Positions 1-7,423 are shown, counted from the stretch's first letter. The stretch is DNA of 13,821 nucleotides from an uncultured Gemmatimonadota bacterium (GCA_946479895.1 CAMLHT010000094.1:1-13821), one strand, 5' to 3'. A program made the numbers and translations. The notes: generated from the letters alone by a model not told the origin.

Positions 1-67
1 TCGATGCGCCCCCTCTGCGAAACTCTGCGGTCCTCCGCGAATCCTCTGCGGTAAATGCCTTTTCCTG
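1..67. repeat. Half copy of a dispersed 'ctctgcg' intergenic repeat
   Basis: This stretch matches the right arm of the palindrome at 3942-4082 almost base for base. Both share the core gatgcgccccctctgcg, then units ending in ctctgcg or ctccgcg about every 10 bases, then ctctgcggtaaatgc. The differences are a few substitutions and one extra base near 40. Only one arm is in view; the window begins at the point where the loop and the other arm would be. It lies just before the gene at 135, whose leader (68-134) holds no clear promoter or ribosome binding site. Confidence 0.8.
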
Positions 68-134
68 GCCTGACAACACCGACCTCTGCCGCTCCACGAC
101 GACACTTTAGGCGTCTCGATGTGTACTACATCAC

Positions 135-884
135 ATGCCGAAGCTCCGCGCCCTCGCCCTCACGCTACTGACACTCGTGCCCGCCGTCCGCGCGAGTGCC
201 GGCGAGCTCGGCGGCTCTCCTTCGTCCATGGAGAATCAGCACGAGGCCGCTGTCGAAGCCGACTACAGCTTTCTCCGCCGCCCCGATGACGTCGCTCATC
301 TCGTCGAGCTCGGCCGACTGGTGGAGGTTTCCGGCGGCGTGGACTACATGCTCGCCGGGGTGTCCTTTCCGTTCACGCGGCCTGAAGTGCTTTCGTTCAT
401 CGAGCATTTCGCGCGTGAGTACCGCGCGGTGGCGCACGAGAAGCTCGTCGTCACCAGCCTGACGCGCCCGAAGTCCATGCAGCCCGCGAACGCGCACGAT
501 CTCTCGGTGCATCCCGCGGGGATGGCCGTCGACCTCCGCGTTCCCGCCGATGCCGAGGTGCGACGCTGGTTCGAGAAGCGTCTCCTGGAGCTCGAGGACG
601 CGCGGGCCATCGACGTGACGCGGGAGAAGCATCCGCCGCACTATCACATCGCCGTCTTCAGCGAGCAGTGGTCGCCGATCGCCGATCGCCAGGATTCGGT
701 GTGGGCGGCAGAGCGCGCTCGCGCCGTCGCCGACTCGGCGGCGCGTGCCGCCATCGAGGCCGCTCGCGCTCCGGTGCCCGGGGATTCCCGCAGCCCCGCG
801 CCGCTCCTGTTCGCCGCGCTGACCGCGCTCGGCTTCAGCGTTCCCGTCGTCCGCCGCGCGCGCCGCCGCTCCGACCGGGAATGA
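135..884 (+). CDS. Secreted DUF5715-like protein with a hedgehog/DD-peptidase-type metal site
   Basis: The 249-residue product starts with a signal peptide (residues 1-23: basic, then leucine-rich, ending near ASAGE), so it should be exported. Residues 105-173 carry the signature of the LAS metallopeptidase fold (lysostaphin, D-Ala-D-Ala peptidase, sonic hedgehog): SLTRP at 108-112, SVHPAGMAVD at 124-133 giving His126-x6-Asp133, and HYH at 169-171. In the family these bind zinc, and many members cut peptidoglycan cross-links or stem peptides. DUF5715 is the closest domain I can name; activity on peptidoglycan is inferred. An Ala/Arg-rich stretch (190-215) leads to a hydrophobic segment (223-238) and an arginine-rich end, so the C-terminus may be membrane-anchored or sorted. 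The ATG at 135 is chosen because it includes the signal peptide; no Shine-Dalgarno sequence is visible. It converges on the lipoprotein gene at 915 with a 30-base gap. Confidence 0.85.
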   Translation: MPKLRALALTLLTLVPAVRASAGELGGSPSSMENQHEAAVEADYSFLRRPDDVAHLVELGRLVEVSGGVDYMLAGVSFPFTRPEVLSFIEHFAREYRAVAHEKLVVTSLTRPKSMQPANAHDLSVHPAGMAVDLRVPADAEVRRWFEKRLLELEDARAIDVTREKHPPHYHIAVFSEQWSPIADRQDSVWAAERARAVADSAARAAIEAARAPVPGDSRSPAPLLFAALTALGFSVPVVRRARRRSDRE

Positions 885-914
885 CGCGTCGGGGCCGCGG
901 TCCCGCGGAGCCGA

Positions 915-1148
915 TCAGGACGTGGTATCCGGCTTCGCCATCGCGGAGTCGGCTCGCCGGCGAGCGGCTTCGAGCGAGTCGGCGGCGCGCTGAGCCTTCG
1001 TGACCGCGTCCGCGCCGGGCACGGCCGACTGCCCGAACACGCTGTCCTTCTGGCGCTGGGTCATCGTGTCGCGATCGTTGCCGCCCTGCGGCTTCGAGCA
1101 CGCGACGAGCGCTACGGCGGCGATGCACAACGGGAGTCGGAGACTCAT
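915..1148 (-). CDS. Small lipoprotein of unknown function, 77 aa
   Basis: The open frame extends to 1211, but the ATG at 1148 is preferred. It has a good ribosome binding site just upstream (gagaggaacag before the ATG), and only this start puts the signal sequence at the N-terminus. Residues 1-17 form a lipoprotein signal peptide with lipobox L14-V15-A16-Cys17, so the mature protein would be about 61 residues anchored to a membrane by lipidated Cys17. The rest is charged and helical, rich in Asp, Arg, Lys and Ala (TQRQKDSVFG, then an Ala/Arg/Asp stretch near the end), with no recognisable domain. Small lipoproteins of this build are usual in Gemmatimonadota, but I cannot assign a function. 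It is convergent with the DUF5715-like gene and divergent from the DUF218 gene at 1523. Confidence 0.75.
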   Translation of the reverse strand: MSLRLPLCIAAVALVACSKPQGGNDRDTMTQRQKDSVFGQSAVPGADAVTKAQRAADSLEAARRRADSAMAKPDTTS

Positions 1149-1216
1149 CTGTTCCTCTCGTGGATGGTACGGAGCTTGATGGCTATCGGACGACCCCTTC
1201 CCCGAGGACACCTATG

Positions 1217-1408
1217 GCTCGCGAACGTGATTCGGAACGAGAAGTCGGCCGCGCCGACCACAATCTGGTAGGCGGGCGCAAGGCCGCCAGTGATCCACAG
1301 CGGTCCGGACGTGATCTCGAGCAGGCCGACGATCGCGGCGGCTCCCGCGACGGCGAGCGGCTCACGGCGGGCGAGGCGGGAGACCGGGACCAGCTCGACA
1401 ACGACGGC
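1217..1408 (-). other. Possible decayed fragment of a membrane protein gene
   Basis: On the minus strand an open frame through this stretch reads as a plausible membrane segment: VVVELVPVSRLARREPLAV, then a hydrophobic run AGAAAIVGLLEITSGPLWIT, then GGLAPAYQIVVGAADFSF. Its codons mostly end in G or C, as in genuine genes here. No ATG or GTG start lies in frame just upstream. The reading decays into Arg/Pro-rich sequence after about 1217, and a repeat element lies immediately upstream on this strand (1435-1495). It could be a gene remnant interrupted by the repeat, or chance in GC-rich DNA. Together with that repeat it accounts for the otherwise gene-free stretch 1149-1522. Confidence 0.25.
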
Positions 1409-1434
1409 GGACGCACGCCTTCCCGGCGATAACC

Positions 1435-1495
1435 CACGGTCATCCCGATCGCGGCGAGGGACCTGACCTTCAACGAAGGCAGGTCCCTCGTCACG
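1435..1495. repeat. Hairpin repeat with 'gagggacctg' arms
   Basis: Bases 1455-1465 (cgagggacctg) are perfectly complementary to 1480-1490 (caggtccctcg). Inside, ccttc (1467-1471) pairs with gaagg (1475-1479) around a 3-base loop, with one bulged A at 1466, giving a 16-bp stem. The left flank gtcatcccgatcgcgg resembles, from memory, a repeat widespread in Acidobacteriota and Gemmatimonadota MAGs that reads gtcatcccga, a gcgaagcg-like core, then agggacctg and its inverse. The right flank has diverged. It ends about 30 bases before the ATG at 1523. There is no T-run, so a simple terminator is unlikely. Confidence 0.7.
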
Positions 1496-1522
1496 TTCCC
1501 TACGTTGCCAATGCCAGCCCAC

Positions 1523-2218
1523 ATGAAGACCGATGCCCTGGTCGTCCTCGGCCGGGGCGTGCGGAAGGACGGGTCGCTCGGCCTGATCGCTCGCGCGAGA
1601 GTGGAGCGCGCGCTCGAGCTCTATGCGCTGGGCGTGGCGCCGCGCGTGATCTTCAGCGGACACTCGGCGCTGATGGCTGAAGGCGAACCCGCCGTCACCG
1701 AGGCGGCGGCGATGGCCGCGTTCGCGAAGGCGCACGGCCTGCCCCCGGCCGCGGTGTTCCTCGAGGATCAGTCGCGCGACACCATCGGCAACGCCTGGTT
1801 CACCCGCCGCCGCTGGCTCGAGCCCAACGACTGGCGATCGATCCGGGTCGTGACGACCGACTTCCACATTCCGCGCGCCGCCTGGATCTTCCGCAAGGTG
1901 CTCGGCTCCGCGTACGACGTCTCGTTCTCGGCCGCCGCCAGCGATCGGTTTGCCGCGTCCATCGCGCTGCGCGCGCGCGACGAGAGCGACATCGCCGCGT
2001 TTCTCGCCGGGTGGCTCGGGCACATCGCCGACGGCGACATCGATGCGGTCACCAGGCTGGTCGAGCGCGACCATCCCGGCTATGCGACGTCCCCGACGAT
2101 GACGAAGGCGGAGTTGAGGGATCGCGTCGAGGCGATCACGCGGATGCGGCGGGCGGAGGAGAGCCGGCCGGCGCCGGCGATCGTCCACAGCATCGAGGAG
2201 CGGCTGGCCGACCTCTAG
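1523..2218 (+). CDS. YdcF/SanA-like DUF218 family protein
   Basis: The 231-residue product matches the DUF218 (YdcF/SanA) family throughout: ALVVLGRGVRKDG at 5-17, RARVERALELY at 24-34, VIFSGHSA at 42-49, E60 in an AVTEAAAM helix, LEDQSRDTIGNAWF at 80-93, and TTDFHIPRAAWIF at 111-123. The conserved Glu, Asp/Ser/Arg, Asn and His/Arg positions are all present. Family members are linked to envelope integrity (SanA and vancomycin resistance in enterics), and YdcF binds S-adenosylmethionine; the reaction is unknown. There is no signal peptide or membrane segment, so this copy looks cytoplasmic. Residues 145-231 form an additional helical, charged C-terminal part. The start is uncertain: ATG 1523 gives the family-like MKTDALVVLG opening, but ATG 1511 and TTG 1505 are in frame and none has a clear Shine-Dalgarno. 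The glycosyltransferase gene follows 33 bases downstream, so co-transcription is likely. Confidence 0.88.
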   Translation: MKTDALVVLGRGVRKDGSLGLIARARVERALELYALGVAPRVIFSGHSALMAEGEPAVTEAAAMAAFAKAHGLPPAAVFLEDQSRDTIGNAWFTRRRWLEPNDWRSIRVVTTDFHIPRAAWIFRKVLGSAYDVSFSAAASDRFAASIALRARDESDIAAFLAGWLGHIADGDIDAVTRLVERDHPGYATSPTMTKAELRDRVEAITRMRRAEESRPAPAIVHSIEERLADL

Positions 2219-2251
2219 CCGGGCGAACGCTTCTTGCCTTGGTGAGGCGGC

Positions 2252-3943
2252 ATGTCATCGCTCGCGATTCTGCACGGGTACCTCCTCGAGGGCTCCGGCA
2301 GCAACCTCTGGACGCGCTGCGTCGTCGAGGCCCTCTGCCGGAAGGGCCACACGGTCCAGCTCGTATGCCAGGAGCCGCATCCCGAGCGCTACGACTGCAT
2401 CACCGCGGCCTATCGGTACCGGCTGGACGGAACCGTCGAGACCATGTTCGAGCGCGACCTGGCCCCGGGCTACACCGGCCGGTGCGTCATGCACAAGCCG
2501 CAGCTCGGGGACACGCTGCCGGTCTACGTCTGGGACAAGTACGAGGAGTTCGCGAACCCGGTCCCGATGATCGACCTGCCCGACGCGGAGATCGAGGAGT
2601 ACATCGAGCGCAACGTGCGCGTCGTCCGGCGGGTGGTGGCGGAGCACGACGTGATCGCCATGCACGCGAACCACGCGGTCCTGTCGTCGGTCGTGGCGCA
2701 GCGCGTCAGCGCGGAGACGGGGGTTCCCTTCGCCGTCATGCCGCACGGCAGCGCGCTCGAGTACGCGGTGAAGAAGGACGAGCGATTCCTCCGCCTCGCG
2801 ACCGATGCGTTCAGTGCCGCCGAGCGGATCTTCGTGCATGGCGAGGAGATGCGACGGCGGGTCGAGACGATCCTGCCCGGCATCGTCGACGTCGAGCGGA
2901 AGTTCAGCGTGCTCCCGCTGGGCGTGCACACCTGGCAGTTCGAGCCCGTTCCGCGCGAGCGTCGCCGCGAGAAGATCGGGCGGCTGCTGGTGTCACTGTC
3001 CGGCAAGTCGCGCGGCCGGCGCCCCGAGCAGCTCGACCAGATGCTCGCGCGGGCGTACGGGGCGAAATCGCCGGAGCAGCTGCACGCCGCGTTTACCAGC
3101 ATCCAGTACGACACGAAGGCGCCGGACGCCGACGTCGAGGAGAAGCTCTCGCAGGTGGACTGGGAGCACGACGCCGTGCTGCTCTACGTCGGGCGCCTCA
3201 TCTCGGCGAAGGGCGTGCAATCCGGACTCGCGGCCCTGCCGGAGATCATGGCGGCCGACTCGGGCATCCGGCTGCTGCTCGTCGGCCACGGCCCGCTGCG
3301 GGAGCCGATGGAGCTGTTCGTTCACGCGCTCGAGCACGGCGACCGCCACCTCGTCGAGCAGGTCGTGGCCCATGGCCGGTTCCTGGAAGGCGATCCGGAG
3401 GGAGCGAGCGCGTCGCGCGAGCTGGGAAAGGTTCGCGCGTACTTCGACGACCTCGAGGCGGCCGGAAAGCTCGACGAGTACTTCGCGCTCGCGCGGCGAC
3501 ACGTGCGGCGCGACCGGGTGATCTTCACCGGCTACCTGACGCACCACGAGCTTCAGCACCTCTTCCCCTGCTGCGACGTCGGCATCTTCCCGTCGGTCGT
3601 CAAGGAAGCGGGCCCGCTCGTCTTCCTCGAGGCGCTGGCGTCCGGCTGCTTCCCGCTCGGCACCTACTTCGCCGGCATGAAGGCGAGCATCGACGGCATC
3701 GCCGACATGCTGCCCGCCGAAGTCGTCGAGGCGATGAAGCTCGATCCGTTCAACACCACGGCGGACATCGTGAAGAACGTCCAGCGCGCCATGCACTTCG
3801 GCGTGCGGTACAAGGACGTCCTCTCGCGTACGGCGCAGGCCCGGTTCGACTGGGTGAGTGTGGGGGAGAAGCTCGCGAGGGAGTTGAACGGGCTAGAGTC
3901 ACGGGATCTTGCGGGGGTGGCCGGCAGTAAGGCGAGAGGATAG
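2252..3943 (+). CDS. GT-B fold glycosyltransferase (GT4-like), 563 aa
   Basis: This is a cytoplasmic retaining-type glycosyltransferase that would transfer a sugar from a nucleotide donor; donor and acceptor cannot be read from sequence. The N-terminal Rossmann domain has a Gly/Ser loop near 12-18 (LEGSGSN), MHANHAVL at 137-144 and MPHGSALEY at 163-171. The C-terminal domain has LLYVGRLISAKG at 310-321, LLLVGHGPL at 341-349, VIFTGYL at 423-429 and the donor-binding E-x7-E motif at Glu452/Glu460 within KEAGPLVFLEALASG. At 563 residues it is well above the usual 370-420. Two stretches account for this: about 234-307 between the domains, and about 353-420 inside the donor domain, both charged and helical. 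The start has an upstream ggtgagg. The stop codon (3941-3943) touches the 3942-4082 palindrome. It lies 33 bases after the DUF218 gene, so a joint role in an envelope glycan is possible. Confidence 0.88.
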   Translation: MSSLAILHGYLLEGSGSNLWTRCVVEALCRKGHTVQLVCQEPHPERYDCITAAYRYRLDGTVETMFERDLAPGYTGRCVMHKPQLGDTLPVYVWDKYEEFANPVPMIDLPDAEIEEYIERNVRVVRRVVAEHDVIAMHANHAVLSSVVAQRVSAETGVPFAVMPHGSALEYAVKKDERFLRLATDAFSAAERIFVHGEEMRRRVETILPGIVDVERKFSVLPLGVHTWQFEPVPRERRREKIGRLLVSLSGKSRGRRPEQLDQMLARAYGAKSPEQLHAAFTSIQYDTKAPDADVEEKLSQVDWEHDAVLLYVGRLISAKGVQSGLAALPEIMAADSGIRLLLVGHGPLREPMELFVHALEHGDRHLVEQVVAHGRFLEGDPEGASASRELGKVRAYFDDLEAAGKLDEYFALARRHVRRDRVIFTGYLTHHELQHLFPCCDVGIFPSVVKEAGPLVFLEALASGCFPLGTYFAGMKASIDGIADMLPAEVVEAMKLDPFNTTADIVKNVQRAMHFGVRYKDVLSRTAQARFDWVSVGEKLARELNGLESRDLAGVAGSKARG

Positions 3944-4082
3944 GGAACAGCATTTACCGCAGAGGATCGCAAAGGAGCGCAGAGTCTCGCAGAGGGGGCG
4001 CATCCACCATTTTCGGCTGGATGCGCCCCCTCTGCGCGACTCTGCGCTCCTCCGCGATCCTCTGCGGTAAATGCTGTTCCCT
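3942..4082. repeat. Long palindromic intergenic element, 65-bp arms
   Basis: Arms 3942-4006 and 4018-4082 are inverted copies matching at 62 of 65 positions, with an 11-base spacer (4007-4017). Each arm is built from degenerate units of about 10 bases ending in ctctgcg on one strand (cgcagag on the other). The outer end is agggaacagcatttaccgc and the inner end is ggcgcatcca. It fills the whole gap between two convergent genes: the left end overlaps the glycosyltransferase stop codon and the right end stops 5 bases from the propeller gene's stop. It may end transcripts from both sides, but it is much longer than a factor-independent terminator and has no T-run. A single-arm relative is at 1-67. 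No transposase is nearby. Confidence 0.95.
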
Positions 4083-4087
4083 GCGAC

Positions 4088-7000
4088 CTAGCCAACCGGA
4101 GCCCGCCCCCGCACGACGATCGGCCCCATCCCGGCCGCCCTCAGCCGCGAATTCAGGGCACTCAGGTCTCTCGCCAGCAGCTGATCGAGCGTCGTGAGAT
4201 GCGACCGCAGCTCGCGATTGAGGATGCCCTGCACTTCCACCGCCTGGCTCGTCGGCTGATGATCGCTGGCCGAGATGCCGCCGGCGAGGTAGTTCAGCTT
4301 CGACAGGAGCTTCGACCCGAACCGGACGCCGTCCTGGCCCTGACCCGTCAGGCGCAGGTCCACCAGGTTCATCTCGAGGTCCATCATCTGCTGGCTAAGC
4401 GCCGCCGCCGCGGTCCTGATCGAGGCGTCGGTCGCGACACGGCTCACCGAATCGAGCTGCACGCGCGCTGACTCGATCTGTCCCACGGCCATCGCGCCTT
4501 CATCCATGTCGTTGCGGATGGCCATCAGCGCGCGCGTCTGGGCCAGGATCTCCGTTTCGGTGCCGCTCGAGTTGGGATCCTTCCGGACGACCACCGGCTG
4601 CGTCTGCGTCTGGCCGTTCACCGTGAGACGCACGGTGTACGTCCCCGGCGGCGCGAGGATGCTCAGTGTGCCGGTGCCCGGCGCGACGCGGCCGTTCGGG
4701 CCCGCGACGATGTGCGGCGCGTAGATCGGCGACGTCCGCAGCCGCGTCTCCAGGCTCGGCGAGTACCGCAGGTCCCAGTAGATGCGATTGATGCCGGACG
4801 CGTTGGGCCCGGTGAGCTCGCGGATGACGTTGTTGCGCGCGTCGAGCACCTGGATCTTCGGGGCCGCTGCCGCCGGCGACGCGAGATGGTAGGTGATCGC
4901 CGCGCCGTACTGCGGGTTCGTTCCCGTGGTCGGGTCGTCGTAGGTCGTGGACGGCGCGGTGATCGGGCGGAACCTGTAGGCCGGGTGCAGCGTGAAGAGG
5001 TGCGCATCCTTGGCGGCGATGGCCGGCGTCAGCTCGCGCAGCGCGCCGATGTCGTCCATGATCCAGAAGCCGCGGCCGTACGTCGAGATGACGAGGTCGT
5101 CGAAGTGGTCCTGCACGACGATGCCCGAGACCGGCGCGGCCGGCAGGTTGTTGTTCAGCGGCTGCCAGGTGTCTCCGTCGTCGAAGGTCACGTAGATCGC
5201 GTTCTCCGTCCCGGCATAGAGCATCCCGCGGCGACGCGGATCCTCGTAGATCACCTTGGCGTAGCTCAGCATGCTCGCCGGGATGCCGTTCACGATCTTC
5301 TTCCAGGTCTTGCCGCCGTCCTTCGTGCGGTAGATGTAGGGGTCGCGGTTATTGACCTGATGGAAGTCCACCGTGAGGTACACCGTGTTCACGTCCCACT
5401 TCGACGCGACGAGGCTGCGCACCGAACCCCACGGCGGAAGGTCAGGGAGGTTCTTCGTGACGTTCGTCCAGGTCTTCCCGCCGTCGGCGGTGACCTGCAC
5501 CAGGCCGTCGTTCGTTCCCACCCAGATCAAGCCCTTCTGGATCGGCGACTCGGCGATCCCGTAGACCACGCCCGCGTACTCCACGCCGATGTTGTCCGGC
5601 GTGAGGCCGCCCGAGCTCTTCTGGCGTGACTTGTCGTTGAGGGTGAGGTCGGGGGAGATGACTTCCCACGACTGGCCGCCGTTCGTCGTGCGATGCACGT
5701 GTTGCGACCCGGTGTAGAGCGTGTTGTGGTCGTGCGGCGAGATGAGCAGCGGCGCGTCCCAGACGAACCGGTACTTGAGGCTCTCCGCGGGACCGTTCAG
5801 CTGCTGCGGCCAGACCTCGACGTTCCGGAACTGACGCCGGTCCTCCTCGAACCGCACGACGATGCCTCCGACCATGCCCGAGCCCGAGGCCGTCGACCAG
5901 ACGAGCTTCGAGTTGGTGGGATCGGGCGTGGCCCAGCCGCTCTCGCCGCCGCCCACCGAGTGCCACATGCCGCGCGAGATGCCCGCGCTGCGACCGCCCA
6001 TGACGCGCGAATTCGACGGGCCGCGATAGGAGGGCTCGTCCTGCTTGTTGCCGAGGACGTTGTAGGGAATCTCGTTGTCGACGGTGACGTGATAGATCTG
6101 CGCGTTCAGCAGCCGCTGGCGATACCACGTGCGGCCGCGGTTCTGGGTGATGGAGAGCCCCTGGTCGTGCGCGACGATCTGCCGGTTGGCGTTCGTCGGA
6201 TCGATCCAGATGTCGTGGTGGTCACCGCCGGGCGCCGCGCCGCCGCCGAGCGTCTGGAGGGTCACGCCTCCATCCGTCGTGCGCGCATACGACGCGGTGA
6301 GGAAGTACGCCTCGTCCGGATTGTCCGGCGTCACCGCCATGCGCGAGTAGTAGTGTGCGCGGCCCATGGCGTTGCGGTCGCGGGAGATCAGCGCCCAGGT
6401 GTCGCCGCCGTTCTCCGTGCGCCAGAGCTGGCCGACGTCCGTCTCGTTCCCTTCCCACGGGATGCCGTCACCGGTTTCGATGAGCGCGTAGACGCGATTC
6501 GGCGTCGAGGGCGCGATCGCCAGCGACACCTTCCCGACCGGCTTGGTGGGCAGGCCGTTGCCGCGGAGGCGCGTCCAGGTCACTCCGCCGTCCGTCGACT
6601 TGAACAGGCCGCTGCCCGGCCCGCCGCTCGTCCGGCCCCAGGTGTGAATCTCGATCTGCCACATCCCCGCGTAGAGGATCCGCGGGTCGGCCGGGTTCAT
6701 CGCGAGGTCCGAGCAGCCGGTGTTCTCGTCGACGAAGAGCACTTTCGTCCAGGTCGTGCCACCGTCCGTGGTCCGGAAGACGCCGCGCTCCGGCTGCGGG
6801 CCGTAGGCGGTGCCGAGGGCGCAGAGCATCACGACGTTCGGGTCGGTCGGATGAATCACGACGCGTCCGATGCGGCCGGTCTTCTCGAGCCCCATCGACC
6901 GCCACGTGCGGCCGGCATCGGTCGACTTGTACGCGCCCTGCCCGATCGAGATGTGCGAGCGGATGTGCGCTTCGCCGGTGCCGGCCCAGACGATGTTGGG

Positions 7001-7291
7001 ATCGGACTTCGCGACCGCCAGCGACCCGATCGACTGCACCGGCTGCGCGTCGAAGATCGGCGCCCAGTTCGTGCCGCCGTCCGTCGTCTTCCAGATGCCG
7101 CCCGAGGCCGACCCCACATAGTAGGTGAGGTGATCGCCCGGAACGCCGGCCGCCGTCGAGAATCGGTTGCCTTCGGGGCCGATCGTGCGCCAGGTGAGGC
7201 CGCGCCAGAGGTCCGGGGAGAGTGATTGCGAAGACGCCGCCGTGGAGACGAGCAGGAGGATGGCGGCAAGGCGGAGGACGAGTGCTCGCAT
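4088..7291 (-). CDS. Secreted Asp-box (BNR/sortilin-type) beta-propeller protein, 1067 aa
   Basis: The N-terminus is a signal peptide (MRALVLRLAAILLLVSTAAS), so the protein is exported. Eleven Asp-box (BNR) motifs of the S/T-x-D-x-G-x-T-W type follow, the hairpins of beta-propellers: near residues 69 (TTDGGTNW), 123, 174, 232 (STDGGVTW), 292, 338, 382, 535, 601 (TADGGKTW), 656 (TKDGGKTW) and 702. Those at 338, 382 and 702 are degenerate. Residues about 815-905 look like an Ig-like domain of FlgD type (RIYWDLRYSP, PPGTYTVRLTVNGQ), and the last 150 residues are helical. Such proteins are often annotated as glycosyl hydrolase, sialidase or VPS10/sortilin-like, but I see no sialidase catalytic set and infer a binding or scaffold role. 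The frame extends to an ATG at 7339. I prefer 7291 because it starts the signal peptide and a promoter lies between the two. Large paralogous sets are typical of Gemmatimonadota and Acidobacteriota. Confidence 0.92.
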   Translation of the reverse strand: MRALVLRLAAILLLVSTAASSQSLSPDLWRGLTWRTIGPEGNRFSTAAGVPGDHLTYYVGSASGGIWKTTDGGTNWAPIFDAQPVQSIGSLAVAKSDPNIVWAGTGEAHIRSHISIGQGAYKSTDAGRTWRSMGLEKTGRIGRVVIHPTDPNVVMLCALGTAYGPQPERGVFRTTDGGTTWTKVLFVDENTGCSDLAMNPADPRILYAGMWQIEIHTWGRTSGGPGSGLFKSTDGGVTWTRLRGNGLPTKPVGKVSLAIAPSTPNRVYALIETGDGIPWEGNETDVGQLWRTENGGDTWALISRDRNAMGRAHYYSRMAVTPDNPDEAYFLTASYARTTDGGVTLQTLGGGAAPGGDHHDIWIDPTNANRQIVAHDQGLSITQNRGRTWYRQRLLNAQIYHVTVDNEIPYNVLGNKQDEPSYRGPSNSRVMGGRSAGISRGMWHSVGGGESGWATPDPTNSKLVWSTASGSGMVGGIVVRFEEDRRQFRNVEVWPQQLNGPAESLKYRFVWDAPLLISPHDHNTLYTGSQHVHRTTNGGQSWEVISPDLTLNDKSRQKSSGGLTPDNIGVEYAGVVYGIAESPIQKGLIWVGTNDGLVQVTADGGKTWTNVTKNLPDLPPWGSVRSLVASKWDVNTVYLTVDFHQVNNRDPYIYRTKDGGKTWKKIVNGIPASMLSYAKVIYEDPRRRGMLYAGTENAIYVTFDDGDTWQPLNNNLPAAPVSGIVVQDHFDDLVISTYGRGFWIMDDIGALRELTPAIAAKDAHLFTLHPAYRFRPITAPSTTYDDPTTGTNPQYGAAITYHLASPAAAAPKIQVLDARNNVIRELTGPNASGINRIYWDLRYSPSLETRLRTSPIYAPHIVAGPNGRVAPGTGTLSILAPPGTYTVRLTVNGQTQTQPVVVRKDPNSSGTETEILAQTRALMAIRNDMDEGAMAVGQIESARVQLDSVSRVATDASIRTAAAALSQQMMDLEMNLVDLRLTGQGQDGVRFGSKLLSKLNYLAGGISASDHQPTSQAVEVQGILNRELRSHLTTLDQLLARDLSALNSRLRAAGMGPIVVRGRAPVG

Positions 7292-7318
7292 GTGTCTCGG
7301 GGGTGGAAGACGCCGCGA

Positions 7319-7347
7319 ACGTATCGCTTCCCGGCCCATGGTGTCAA
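7319..7347 (-). promoter_or_regulatory. Sigma-70-type promoter of the Asp-box propeller gene
   Basis: On the minus strand a perfect -35 box TTGACA (7342-7347) is followed after 17 bases by ATACGT (7319-7324), or after 16 by GATACG; either is a partial -10 match. Transcription would begin near 7311, giving a leader of roughly 20 bases before the ATG at 7291. The more upstream in-frame ATG at 7339 falls inside the promoter, which argues against it as the start. Confidence 0.55.
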
Positions 7348-7423
7348 AAAGAGGCTAGTCCGCCCGCGGGAGATCGGTCCTCGACGGAGGGCACTCTCGA
7401 GGGAAAGTCCGCCCCACTTATCG

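Noticed and set aside
893..908. CCGCGG-containing palindrome between convergent genes as a terminator
   Set aside because: At most a 4-bp stem with a 6-base loop and no T-run; common by chance at this GC content.
1145..2188. Minus-strand 347-codon frame opposite the DUF218 gene
   Set aside because: Most is Arg-rich antisense of DUF218. Only the small part at 1217-1408 looks gene-like and is listed separately.
2011..3930. Long plus-strand open frame (639 codons)
   Set aside because: It overlaps the glycosyltransferase in another frame, is dominated by Arg, Ala, Gly and Pro, and has no motif; the glycosyltransferase frame has all family landmarks.
3942..4082. Palindrome as an integron attC site or phage attachment site
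   Set aside because: No core-site motif with the unpaired bases of attC, no integrase or cassette array, and the arms are longer and more perfect than expected.
5693..7225. Plus-strand 510-codon frame opposite the propeller gene
   Set aside because: Arg/Val/Ala-rich antisense reading typical of high-GC DNA, with no domain; the opposite strand has eleven Asp-box motifs.
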